A stretch of 8,360 nt of DNA from Bacteroides sp. CAG:1076 (GCA_000436795.1 HF993233.1:28765-37124); one strand, 5' to 3'. Shown: positions 1 to 7,127, numbered from the stretch's first letter. Numbers and translations: made by a program. The notes: generated by a model not told the origin, from the sequence alone.

Positions 1-1480
1 TAACGTAGACTTCGCCTCCACCTCCAGCGTAAATACCCGGACGTACAGAGAGAAACTCTCCTAATGTGTTATGATGATATCCTTGCATATCGAAGCCCCA
101 TGGATATTTGTGCCATGTCTTTCCGTCGCTACTATACCATCCTGAGATTATATTATTAACATTTTGCAGTCGTATCCACAAACGACACTTGCCATCTTTG
201 AATTTTATTTCTACTTTAGGCTGGTTGCGATGTACAGCTCCTCGGCGATAGCGTAATAGTTCTCCGGGGCGGAAGCCTAATCCGAAATGCATATCCTTAT
301 TATAATACATCACTAAACCAGCAGATGCTTTTTCATTGTTCAGTTCCAGACACGCTTCGATTTTGTAACTGTGATCTCCTGCTCGTGCTAAAAGGGGAGA
401 TGCATCTTGAGGACTATTGCCTTTACCTTGTAGTGTAATTTGCTCGGGAGATACATGAAACCTGGTGGAGAAGTTTTCTCCGGCTGCTTGCCATACAAAA
501 TCTTTTATATGACGTTGCTTGGGACGCTGAGGAGTAGGAAGCGGAGCTGGCTGGTTCGTCAGGTGTAGCCATTTGTCCTTACCAATCGTAACTTCACGTA
601 CTAATGTTTGACGTCCCAATGTCAGAAAACCTTTTTCATAACCATGAAAGAACAGCAGTAATTTGCCATCCGGAGTATCAACTATCGATCCATGCCCCTG
701 ACTCCACCATGTTTCCTCGGGAGATAAGGTACGAAGTAATGGATTTTTGGGAGCGTTTTCCCATGGACCTTGTATCTTTTTGGAACGTGCCTGTATTACC
801 ATATGGCCGGTAGGGGGACCGGCTGTACCACCTTCAGCAGCTAATAGATAATACCATTCTCCTATTTTCTTTACATTAAGTCCTTCGAGAGAGAAACTTT
901 CTATATCCCATTCTTCAGGAATTTCCCAACCTTTATAGATTATTGTCGGTTTAGCAGTGATCGAAAGACCATCTTTACTTAGAGGATGCAAATCTCCTGA
1001 GCTAAGTAATAAATAGCGGTTTCCTTCGTCGTCTGTAACATGCTCGGGGTCTATGCCGCCTACTTTTAAGTCGATTGGTGTACTCCAGGGACCTTCAGGA
1101 CTATCTGCCCACGTTACCATATTTGTTTTTTCTCCTTTTTCATTGCGAGTCGGGAAATAAATGTAAAAGCGATTGTTATATACACATAAATCGGGTGCCC
1201 AAATATCTCCATTATATTCTGGTAAAGCTGCAGAACATGGAGTCCAGTCGGCAAGGTTCTTGGAACTGTAAACAATGAGTCCCGGGTTATAAATGAAAGA
1301 TGAATGTACCATGTAATAGGTATCGTTGACCCGTACTACAGAGGGATCGGGCATGTCGCCTTCCAGTAGTCGGGTTGTTGTGGAAGGTAATGTTGTTTTG
1401 TCTTGTTCCTTTTGTCCCTCATTCCCGGTGCAAGCCGTAAACAAAGCGGCCAGCAAGAGGGTGTAAAAACTTGTTTTCAT
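1..1480 (-). CDS. GH43 family glycosidase, lipoprotein (3' end cut by window)
   Basis: This is an outer-envelope glycoside hydrolase of family 43, probably a beta-xylosidase or alpha-L-arabinofuranosidase acting on plant polysaccharide fragments. I translated the minus strand from the ATG at 1480-1478: 493 codons stay open to the window edge. A short signal peptide ends in FTAC, with the lipid-modified Cys at residue 17. The five-bladed propeller core carries the three expected acidic residues: D45 in MPDPSV (base), D144 in GGIDPE (pKa modulator) and E199 in SLEGLNV (acid). WAPD (94-97), QGHGS (H263) and GRQTL (289-293) are also family-typical. From about residue 330 a second domain, containing SAGLVMYY and GEVYV, resembles the concanavalin-A-like C-terminal domain of GH43 xylosidases. 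GEVYV normally lies near the end, so probably only 10-20 residues are missing. No SusC/SusD or sensor gene is visible. Family assignment is strong; substrate is inference. Confidence 0.93.
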   Translation of the reverse strand, partial: MKTSFYTLLLAALFTACTGNEGQKEQDKTTLPSTTTRLLEGDMPDPSVVRVNDTYYMVHSSFIYNPGLIVYSSKNLADWTPCSAALPEYNGDIWAPDLCVYNNRFYIYFPTRNEKGEKTNMVTWADSPEGPWSTPIDLKVGGIDPEHVTDDEGNRYLLLSSGDLHPLSKDGLSITAKPTIIYKGWEIPEEWDIESFSLEGLNVKKIGEWYYLLAAEGGTAGPPTGHMVIQARSKKIQGPWENAPKNPLLRTLSPEETWWSQGHGSIVDTPDGKLLLFFHGYEKGFLTLGRQTLVREVTIGKDKWLHLTNQPAPLPTPQRPKQRHIKDFVWQAAGENFSTRFHVSPEQITLQGKGNSPQDASPLLARAGDHSYKIEACLELNNEKASAGLVMYYNKDMHFGLGFRPGELLRYRRGAVHRNQPKVEIKFKDGKCRLWIRLQNVNNIISGWYSSDGKTWHKYPWGFDMQGYHHNTLGEFLSVRPGIYAGGGGEVYV

Positions 1481-1821
1481 AGTTATAAAATTTGTGTTAG
1501 TGTTTCGTTTTGCAAGTTCGTTAAAAGGGGCGAGAAATGCAAATGTTTAAACAAGGATTAATTCCGAGTCCTTGAGTCTTGGGGATATTTCTGCCTTTCT
1601 CGAGTGGAAATAATGAATTTGTCTTTTAAAAATTAGGATAGTAACTTCTTAGGAAATTGATTGATTTAGGAATTTGGAGATTGATTTGAAGGAAATATAT
1701 CAGGCAGGCCATAAACTTTCGGCAACAAATGAGCTGGTTGTTTATAATAAAACAAGCGGACATTTTTCAACGAAATAAAGTCGAGAAATGTCCGCCTGCT
1801 TATTTATTTCTGGATTGCAGT
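1481..1821. other. intergenic spacer between GH43 gene and rfbC
   Basis: This 341-base stretch contains no convincing gene on either strand; the only ATG-initiated frames seen are about a dozen codons or fewer. It holds the rfbC terminator at its right end (separate entry). Near the GH43 gene, the minus-strand sequence AACATTTGC (1539-1547) is one base off the Bacteroidetes -7 element TAnnTTTGC but has no matching -33 element at the usual spacing, so it is only a weak promoter candidate. An interrupted inverted repeat CAAGGA (1552-1557) / TCCTTG (1569-1574) lies just upstream of it and could be a regulator site. No function is demonstrated. Confidence 0.5.
1742..1795 (-). terminator. intrinsic terminator after rfbC
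   Basis: A 10-bp perfect stem is formed by GCGGACATTT (1756-1765) and AAATGTCCGC (1786-1795), separated by 20 bases. Read on the minus strand, the stem is followed directly by TTGTTTTATT. It starts 26 bases past the rfbC stop codon, so it most likely ends the rfbA-rfbC transcript. This makes the two genes a closed bicistronic unit that does not read into the GH43 gene. Confidence 0.75.
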
Positions 1822-2391
1822 TCAATAGAGTTCTTCATTGTAATTGAATAACCAGTCTGCGTCCTTCAGAAGCGGATGATGTTTATCCTTTTCGGAAAGA
1901 ACAACCTTGTCAGCCGGAATCCGCCAGTCAATACCAAGAGCTGGATCATCCCATGCTATGGCACCTTCACTCTGAGGAGCATAGAAATTATCACATTTAT
2001 ACTGGAAAATAACTTCCTCGGTCAAAACGCTGAATCCGTGCGCAAAACCACGTGGAATAAAGAACTGACGGTGATTTTCCTCGGTCAGTTCAACAGCTAC
2101 ATGCTGTCCGAAAGTAGGAGAGCCTTTACGGATATCTACAGCAACATCGAGAACTGCCCCCTTTACAACACGGACCAGCTTGCTCTGTGCAAAGGGAGGT
2201 TTCTGGAAATGTAGCCCGCGTAATACACCGTAGCTTGATTTACTTTCATTATCTTGCACAAAACGTACAGTACGCACCTGTGCATTGAAATCTCTTTCAG
2301 AAAAAGATTCAAAAAAATATCCTCTGTCGTCTTTAAACAAACGGGGCTCGATAATGACCACCCCGTCGATAGCTGTTTTGATAACGTTCAT
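1822..2391 (-). CDS. rfbC: dTDP-4-dehydrorhamnose 3,5-epimerase
   Basis: RmlC converts dTDP-4-dehydro-6-deoxy-D-glucose to dTDP-4-dehydro-L-rhamnose, the third step of dTDP-L-rhamnose synthesis in the cytoplasm. At 189 residues it has the full usual length of the cupin-fold epimerase. Visible family motifs are RGYFFESF (23-30), QDNESKSSYGVLRGLHFQ (46-63) with the catalytic base H61 and substrate-binding R58, PRGFAHGF (113-120), YKCDNFY (131-137) with the likely catalytic tyrosine Y131, and LSEKD (165-169) with D169, the expected partner of H61. The start ATG at 2391 gives the normal N-terminus. It lies 21 bases downstream of the rfbA stop on the same strand and is followed by a terminator, so it is the second gene of an rfbA-rfbC operon. 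No key residue is missing. Confidence 0.97.
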   Translation of the reverse strand: MNVIKTAIDGVVIIEPRLFKDDRGYFFESFSERDFNAQVRTVRFVQDNESKSSYGVLRGLHFQKPPFAQSKLVRVVKGAVLDVAVDIRKGSPTFGQHVAVELTEENHRQFFIPRGFAHGFSVLTEEVIFQYKCDNFYAPQSEGAIAWDDPALGIDWRIPADKVVLSEKDKHHPLLKDADWLFNYNEELY

Positions 2392-2412
2392 TTTCTTTAT
2401 ATAAATAAATAT

Positions 2413-3303
2413 TTAATCGTTCAGTCCCAGTTCATCAATTACTTTTAGCAGATACTGGCCATATTGGTTTTTTAGCATAGGCTGTGCAAGCTGACGCATT
2501 TTTTCGGCAGTAATCCAGCCATGGCGTAAAGCTATGCCTTCCAGACAGGCAACTTTCAGTCCCTGACGTTTTTCTATCACTTCGATGTAAGTAGATGCTT
2601 CAGCCAGTGAATCGTGTGTGCCGGTATCAAGCCATGCAAATCCACGTCCCAGCGTTTGCACTTTTAATTCCCCATCGGCAAGGAAACGTTGGTTGACAGT
2701 TGTAATTTCAAGCTCTCCTCGTGCCGATGGTTTGATATGCTTGGCGATGTCTACAACCTTGTTCGGATAGAAATAAAGTCCGGTTACCGCATAGTTCGAT
2801 TTGGGATGTTCAGGTTTTTCTTCAATGGAAAGACAGTTTCCCGCTTCATCAAATTCTGCAACTCCATAACGTTCAGGGTCGCTTACCCAGTAACCGAAGA
2901 CTGTTGCTTTTGCTTCTTCTTCCGCTGTACGGACAGCCTCTTTCAGCATGGCAGTAAATCCGTTGCCGTGGAAGATGTTGTCACCAAGTACCAGACAAGC
3001 GGCATCATTACCGATAAACTTTTCGCCGATGATGAATGCCTGTGCCAGTCCATCGGGTGAAGGCTGTTCTGCATATTCAAAATGTACGCCGAAATCACTT
3101 CCGTCACCCAGCAGACGACGGAATCCCGGAAGGTCGTATGGAGTAGATATAATAAGTATTTCGCGTATTCCGGCAAGCATCAGCGTTGAAATGGGATAAT
3201 ATACCATAGGCTTGTCGAAGATGGGGAGCAGTTGTTTGGAAACTCCTTTTGTAATGGGGTAGAGGCGAGTACCTGAACCTCCCGCTAAAACTATACCTTT
3301 CAT
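2413..3303 (-). CDS. rfbA: glucose-1-phosphate thymidylyltransferase
   Basis: RmlA joins dTTP and glucose 1-phosphate to give dTDP-glucose and pyrophosphate, the first and feedback-controlled step of dTDP-L-rhamnose synthesis. The 296 residues match the usual 290-300. The nucleotidyltransferase signature [11 protein letters not shown] is at 8-18, followed by K23-Q24 (SKQLLP). Q80 in [14 protein letters not shown]108 in LVLGDN (metal ligand), EEKP (161-164) and WLDTG with D226 (224-228) are all present. The C-terminal part, HGWITAEK and QYGQYL, is typical of the short RmlA type with its allosteric helical region. It is first in a two-gene operon with rfbC. A good Bacteroidetes promoter lies 30 bases upstream. 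rfbB (4,6-dehydratase) and rfbD (reductase) are not in this window and must be encoded elsewhere if the pathway is complete. Confidence 0.98.
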   Translation of the reverse strand: MKGIVLAGGSGTRLYPITKGVSKQLLPIFDKPMVYYPISTLMLAGIREILIISTPYDLPGFRRLLGDGSDFGVHFEYAEQPSPDGLAQAFIIGEKFIGNDAACLVLGDNIFHGNGFTAMLKEAVRTAEEEAKATVFGYWVSDPERYGVAEFDEAGNCLSIEEKPEHPKSNYAVTGLYFYPNKVVDIAKHIKPSARGELEITTVNQRFLADGELKVQTLGRGFAWLDTGTHDSLAEASTYIEVIEKRQGLKVACLEGIALRHGWITAEKMRQLAQPMLKNQYGQYLLKVIDELGLND

Positions 3304-3332
3304 AATTCTTCTGTGTTTTTTCTATTTCTATG

Positions 3333-3363
3333 CAAAGTAAGAAGATTTTCTTATATCGGCAAA
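3333..3363 (-). promoter_or_regulatory. promoter of rfbA-rfbC
   Basis: Read on the minus strand, TTTG (3363-3360) is followed after exactly 19 bases by TTACTTTGC (3340-3332). This matches the Bacteroidetes pattern TTTG-N19-21-TAnnTTTG with one mismatch in the -7 element. Transcription would start near 3325, leaving a leader of roughly 20-25 bases before the rfbA ATG. Confidence 0.65.
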
Positions 3364-3401
3364 GTTTTCGGTTGTAAAGTAGTTATGTTAGGGATTTTAT
3401 C

Positions 3402-3409
3402 TATTTTTG
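3402..3409 (+). promoter_or_regulatory. -7 element upstream of the lipoprotein/YgiC-like unit
   Basis: TATTTTTG fits the Bacteroidetes -7 consensus TAnnTTTG exactly and lies 33 bases before the ATG at 3443, giving a leader of about 25 bases. No TTTG is found at the standard 19-21 base spacing, so the promoter may be weak or activator dependent. It is about 40 bases from the opposing rfbA promoter, so the two divergent units share one regulatory region. Confidence 0.45.
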
Positions 3410-3442
3410 TGCATCCTATTTACATAAAATAATTAAGATTCA

Positions 3443-3796
3443 ATGAATAGACGACACTATCTGGTGGCAGCAATGTGTCTGATGACGCTGGCTGCTTGCA
3501 CACAGAAGACCGAATTACCCGAGAATCCGAAAGACAAGGAAGAATATCGCGACAGTCAGGGCAACAGTTGGATTTACAATGCCATGCTGATGCGTTGGGC
3601 CTTGATGCCTTCTCTTGCCAACGGACTGAGTACGACTCATTATTATTATCCGAAGTCGGGTTCATGGACCGATGCGAACGGTACTCGTGTGAACGCTCCT
3701 TCGGGAGTAAAGGTCAGCCCGTCGGGTACAAATAAGTCGAAATCGAGTGGGAATGTGTTTGGTACTACCCGCCGTTCATATAGTATTCACGGATAA
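3443..3796 (+). CDS. small lipoprotein, possible YgiB/YjfM (DUF1190)-like partner of the next gene
   Basis: A 117-residue protein of unknown function. It begins with a basic n-region (NRRH), a hydrophobic stretch and the lipobox LAAC with Cys at residue 19, so it should be anchored in the envelope. The mature part is polar: a charged stretch (24-37), then DSQGNSW (37-43), a hydrophobic Met/Trp-rich stretch (44-59), the Tyr run HYYYP (66-70), SWTDANGT (74-81), and a Ser/Gly/Lys-rich tail with NVFGTTRRSYS. The order hydrophobic-aromatic stretch, then Y/W-TDA-N/T-G, then Ser-rich tail with FG resembles, from memory, the C-terminal half of E. coli YgiB (DUF1190), which is encoded next to YgiC. 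Here too the next gene, 12 bases downstream, is a YgiC homologue, so the pair is very probably co-transcribed. The lipoprotein call is firm; homology to YgiB is inference. Confidence 0.88.
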   Translation: MNRRHYLVAAMCLMTLAACTQKTELPENPKDKEEYRDSQGNSWIYNAMLMRWALMPSLANGLSTTHYYYPKSGSWTDANGTRVNAPSGVKVSPSGTNKSKSSGNVFGTTRRSYSIHG

Positions 3797-3808
3797 ACTC
3801 TGGGTAAG

Positions 3809-4939
3809 ATGGAAAGAATCAACGTTATCCCTCGTCCTGATTACAAGGAGAAAATAGAGGCTTTAGGCTTCGATTTTCATGGAGATTACTGGCGGGAGGA
3901 AGCCTGTTACCGCTTTACGACAGCCGAAATTGAGCAACTGGAAGAAGCGACAAGGGAAGCCTATCGCATGTATTGTGAGGTTGCCGAATACATTATCTCG
4001 GAAAAACCGGAATTTATGGAACGCATGTTGCAGATTCCTCCTGAGATTTGTGAGCGCATCCGCGAGTCATGGAATCGGGATGAATTGAGCTTGTACGGAC
4101 GTTTCGATTTCCTGCTCGACGGGAAAGGAGTGCCTCGTATTCTGGAGTTTAATGCTGATACGCCTACCTCTCTGCTCGAAGCATCAGTCATCCAGTGGCA
4201 GTGGAAGGAAGAATGTTTCCCGGAGTGCGACCAGTACAATGGCATTCATGAAGGTTTGGTGCAGTCGTGGAAAGATATTTTTCCGGCGGGAAGCGATATC
4301 CATTTTGCCGGAGCACTCGACGACCACGAAGATACCGGAACCTTACAATATCTGGCAAGTACGGCCATGGAGGCAGGTTTCTCTACCCGTGTGCTCGACA
4401 TGAATGCCATGAACTTGCAGAACGGTCTTTTTTACGACCCCTCCGGCGAACGTATCCGCAGATGTTTCAAACTTTATCCTTGGGAATGGATGGTAAACGA
4501 AAGTCCGGACGGATGTCTGGCTCAGGTGGAATGGCTGGAACCTATCTGGAAACTGGTGATGTCGAACAAGGCCATTCTGAGTGTCTTGTACGAATTGTTC
4601 CCCGATTCACCTTATGTGTTGCCTTGTTATTTATCACGTCCGCAGCAGGGAACATTTTGCAAGAAGCCGGTCTTCTCGCGCGAAGGACATAATGTAAGTG
4701 TGGTCGATATCCGCCAATGGGAAGAGCATGCACTTCTGAAAGAAACGGAAGGTGACTACAATACGGGAGCTTATGTCTATCAAGAGTATGTAAAGCCCAC
4801 AACCTATAGCGGACGTTATCCGGTCATCGGGTCGTGGATAGTAGGAGGAGAGCCTGCCGGAATCGGTATTCGTGAGAACCGTACCGAGATAACCGACAAT
4901 CTCTCCGAGTTTGTCCCGCATATTATTTCATGCCTCTAG
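3809..4939 (+). CDS. YgiC/YjfC-type glutathionylspermidine synthase family ATP-grasp protein
   Basis: A 376-residue ATP-grasp ligase-like protein, about the length of E. coli YgiC and YjfC. It corresponds to the synthetase half of bifunctional GspS and lacks the amidase (CHAP) half. Probable metal/ATP-site residues are conserved with GspS-like spacing: R98 and D100 (YGRFDF), E113 and N115 (LEFNADTPTSL), K254 (MSNKAIL), K286 (CKKPVFSREG) and R355 (GIGIREN). The KLYPWEWM (221-228) and PVIGSWIVGG (338-347) blocks are also typical. The family's relatives join a peptide carboxylate to an amine using ATP, but the physiological reaction of stand-alone YgiC proteins is not established, and glutathione synthesis is not expected in most Bacteroidales. 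No signal peptide is seen, so it acts in the cytoplasm although its partner is a lipoprotein. Its last 17 bases overlap the end of the convergent J-domain gene. Confidence 0.93.
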   Translation: MERINVIPRPDYKEKIEALGFDFHGDYWREEACYRFTTAEIEQLEEATREAYRMYCEVAEYIISEKPEFMERMLQIPPEICERIRESWNRDELSLYGRFDFLLDGKGVPRILEFNADTPTSLLEASVIQWQWKEECFPECDQYNGIHEGLVQSWKDIFPAGSDIHFAGALDDHEDTGTLQYLASTAMEAGFSTRVLDMNAMNLQNGLFYDPSGERIRRCFKLYPWEWMVNESPDGCLAQVEWLEPIWKLVMSNKAILSVLYELFPDSPYVLPCYLSRPQQGTFCKKPVFSREGHNVSVVDIRQWEEHALLKETEGDYNTGAYVYQEYVKPTTYSGRYPVIGSWIVGGEPAGIGIRENRTEITDNLSEFVPHIISCL

Positions 4940-5696
4940 CCTTGTAGATACGTTCCTTGGCATTGTTGATGCTTTGGAACTTTTCTTCTGCGGCCTTGCG
5001 GATGTCTTCTCCCAGCGTAGCTACGCGGTCGGGATGATGTTTCAGCGCAAGGCGGCGATAGGCGGCGCGCACCTCATCGTCGGTAGCCGTAGGTTCTACT
5101 TCCAATACCTTGTAGGCTTCTTCCAGCGAGTCGCCGGACAAGTTCAGCATCGATTCTACTTCCTTGGCCGACAGTTGCATAGACTGTGCGACCTCTTTCA
5201 GTGCGTCAATTTCGGCTGCACACACATTTCCGTCGCTGCGTGCTATCTGTGCCAGAAAACTCAGCAGTTGCAGACGCTCCTCATAGCTCATGTTGGCTGC
5301 AATCTGTGCGCCACATTCGCGTATAGTATTCTGAAAAGCGTGCGGGTTGGTTGCGTCCATCTGCTTGCGCTGTTCAAACAAGTTCAGCAGAATCTGTTCA
5401 CCTTCCGTTACGGCATTCTCCCCGAAATTGGTTCGCAGAAAGCGCCGTACAAATTCCATTTCACTGTGCATGATTTTTCCGTCGGCACGGATGATATACG
5501 AAGCCATGACCAGCAGCGAGAACAGAAAGCTGTTTCGCTGTCCTTCGTATGTTGCGTTTCCGTTGTCGGTACCCATATTTTCGGGTACATATGCAGCTTT
5601 GTCGAACAGTGAGCCGATGGCATAACCCGCCAGTGCTCCCAGTGGTCCCATAGCCATGAATCCCATGATACCACCAATCCATTTTCCTAATTTCAT
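4923..5696 (-). CDS. DjlA-like membrane protein: TerB domain plus C-terminal J domain
   Basis: A 257-residue co-chaperone-like protein. Residues 5-30 form a hydrophobic, glycine-rich segment (GGIMGFMAMGPLGALAGYAIG) that probably spans the membrane and, as in DjlA, could mediate dimerisation through a glycine zipper. Residues about 52-170 are a TerB-like helical domain with two acidic-turn motifs, ADGKI (71-75) and SDGNV (154-158). A J domain follows from about 193: YKVLEVEPTATDDEVRAAYR, then HPD at 221-223, the motif that stimulates DnaK ATPase, and an FQSINNAKE helix. The architecture equals DjlA of proteobacteria, in which the protein faces the cytoplasm. The expected role is recruiting DnaK to the membrane; the client is unknown. 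The stop codon region overlaps the convergent YgiC-like gene by 17 bases. The ATG at 5696 is preferred because it begins the membrane segment. Confidence 0.93.
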   Translation of the reverse strand: MKLGKWIGGIMGFMAMGPLGALAGYAIGSLFDKAAYVPENMGTDNGNATYEGQRNSFLFSLLVMASYIIRADGKIMHSEMEFVRRFLRTNFGENAVTEGEQILLNLFEQRKQMDATNPHAFQNTIRECGAQIAANMSYEERLQLLSFLAQIARSDGNVCAAEIDALKEVAQSMQLSAKEVESMLNLSGDSLEEAYKVLEVEPTATDDEVRAAYRRLALKHHPDRVATLGEDIRKAAEEKFQSINNAKERIYKARGMK

Positions 5697-5727
5697 TTAT
5701 GCGATATTAATTTTTAGTTTTACGCGA

Positions 5728-5735
5728 TAAAGGTA
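5728..5735 (-). promoter_or_regulatory. -7 element upstream of the TerB/J-domain gene
   Basis: TACCTTTA on the minus strand matches TAnnTTTG in all but the last base and lies 31 bases before the ATG at 5696. A -33 TTTG at the normal distance is not seen. This is a moderate candidate, placed in the 92-base region shared with the divergent cbiA. Confidence 0.4.
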
Positions 5736-5753
5736 GTAAAAACCGCGGAATAT

Positions 5754-5784
5754 TTTATAGGCATACAGAAAATCCTTACATTTG
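5754..5784 (+). promoter_or_regulatory. promoter of cbiA, very close to its start codon
   Basis: TACATTTG (5777-5784) is an exact Bacteroidetes -7 element, with TTTA (5754-5757, one base off the -33 element) 19 bases upstream. Only four bases (TGGC) separate the -7 element from the ATG at 5789. With a normal start distance the transcript would begin at or within a few bases of the start codon, giving a leaderless or nearly leaderless mRNA. No Shine-Dalgarno-like sequence is present. Confidence 0.5.
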
Positions 5785-5788
5785 TGGC

Positions 5789-7108
5789 ATGATGAAACCA
5801 CAACTACTGATTGGAGCTGCCGCTTCGGGCAGTGGAAAAACTATTTTTACCATGGGACTGCTGCGGGCACTGAAGAAACGTGGCTTGCAGGCACAGCCGT
5901 TTAAATGCGGTCCCGATTATATTGATACCCAGTTTCACGCGGTTGCAGCCGGACGTCCGTCGGTGAATCTTGATACGTGGATGATGCACCACCATCATAT
6001 TCAGCGTATCTATAACCGACAGTCGGAGGATGCTGATGTTTGTGTAACCGAGGGTGTCATGGGATTATTCGACGGGTACAGCCGCGACAAAGGTAGTGCG
6101 GCTGAAATAGCCCGGCTTCTGAATCTTCCTGTAGTGCTGGTGGTGAATGCACGTACCGCGGCATATTCCGTAGCTCCCATGCTTTTCGGTTTCAGACATT
6201 TTGCGCGAGGTATGAAGATAGCAGGCGTCGTGTTCAATCAGGTTTCATCGGCCTCGCATTATGCTTTTCTGAAAGAGGCTTGTACCGATGCCGGGCTGGA
6301 GGCTTTGGGGTATCTTCCGTATTCAGAAGAACTGTATGTACCTTCTCGCCATTTGGGACTGACACTGACAGCGCGGACTTCCATGAACGAGATTGTGGAA
6401 AAAGCCTCGGTTCTGGTCGAGAAATATGTGGAGATGGATAAGCTGCTGAACTTGTGTCAGTCGGTTTTTCCCTGTCCGTATACGTTGCCTTATGTTTCTG
6501 AAACGGCTGTTGAAGAAACTTTGCGCCGGAAACTGAAGATAGCGGTTGCAAGAGATGAAGCGTTCTGCTTCATCTATTACGAAAACCTGAAGCGCTTGGC
6601 CGAGCAGGGACGGATTACATTTTTCAGCCCTCTGCGCGATAGCAAGCTCCCGGCAGCCGATTTAGTCTATCTTCCGGGAGGGTATCCCGAACTCTATGCA
6701 CGCCGTTTGCACCACCGCCGGGAAATCATGCAGCAGTTGTGCGATTATGCAGCAGAGGGTGGCAAGATTTATGCCGAATGTGGCGGCATGATGTATCTGG
6801 GACGCACACTCACTACGCGAAAAGGGGCAGCATTTGATATGGCAGGTGTGTTGCCGATAGATTGTACGGTGGAGCATCCACGCCTCCAAGCAGGCTATCG
6901 CGAAACGGAATACAACGGCGTGTCGTTGCGGGGGCATGAGTTCCATTTTTCGGAGGTCGTTTCTTCCGGTAACTTGGCTTCTGTTGCCCGTTTATGTGAT
7001 GCATGTGGCACTGAGGTCGACACTCCTTTGTACCGATACAAAAACGTCATTGCAGGATATACCCATTGGTACTGGGGAGAAACCGACCTCATGCAGTTAT
7101 GGAAATAA
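5789..7108 (+). CDS. cbiA: cobyrinate a,c-diamide synthase
   Basis: CbiA amidates the a- and c-acetate side chains of cobyrinic acid using ATP and glutamine during cobalamin synthesis or corrinoid remodelling. The 439 residues carry both expected domains. The N-terminal synthetase domain has the P-loop AASGSGKT (11-18), KCGPDYID (39-46) and TEGVMGLFDG (87-96) with E88, all part of the active site. The C-terminal type I glutamine amidotransferase domain has LPGGYPE (295-301), the nucleophile C331 in YAECGGMMYLG and the His of RGHEFHFS (H383). I call it CbiA rather than CobB because Bacteroidales are expected to use the anaerobic pathway; the two enzymes are homologous. The start is either the ATG at 5789 or the adjacent one at 5792. 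It stands alone: no other corrin gene is adjacent and the 92-base upstream region is too short for a typical cobalamin riboswitch. It converges on the acetyltransferase gene. Confidence 0.96.
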   Translation: MMKPQLLIGAAASGSGKTIFTMGLLRALKKRGLQAQPFKCGPDYIDTQFHAVAAGRPSVNLDTWMMHHHHIQRIYNRQSEDADVCVTEGVMGLFDGYSRDKGSAAEIARLLNLPVVLVVNARTAAYSVAPMLFGFRHFARGMKIAGVVFNQVSSASHYAFLKEACTDAGLEALGYLPYSEELYVPSRHLGLTLTARTSMNEIVEKASVLVEKYVEMDKLLNLCQSVFPCPYTLPYVSETAVEETLRRKLKIAVARDEAFCFIYYENLKRLAEQGRITFFSPLRDSKLPAADLVYLPGGYPELYARRLHHRREIMQQLCDYAAEGGKIYAECGGMMYLGRTLTTRKGAAFDMAGVLPIDCTVEHPRLQAGYRETEYNGVSLRGHEFHFSEVVSSGNLASVARLCDACGTEVDTPLYRYKNVIAGYTHWYWGETDLMQLWK

Positions 7109-7127
7109 ACGAAACCGTTTCGCTAAG

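Noticed and set aside
604..1278. Plus-strand frames at 604-813 and 1075-1278
   Set aside because: They lie antisense to the GH43 gene, whose minus-strand frame is open across the whole region with catalytic residues in place.
4911..5612. A 233-codon plus-strand frame antisense to the TerB/J-domain gene
   Set aside because: It is Cys/Phe/His-rich with no domain and mirrors a well-supported gene on the other strand, so it is a shadow frame.
7110..7122. Palindrome CGAAAC-C-GTTTCG between cbiA and the acetyltransferase as a bidirectional terminator
   Set aside because: The arms are 6 bases around one base, so a hairpin would have only about four pairs, and there is a weak T-run on one side only. 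A terminator is possible but not supportable.
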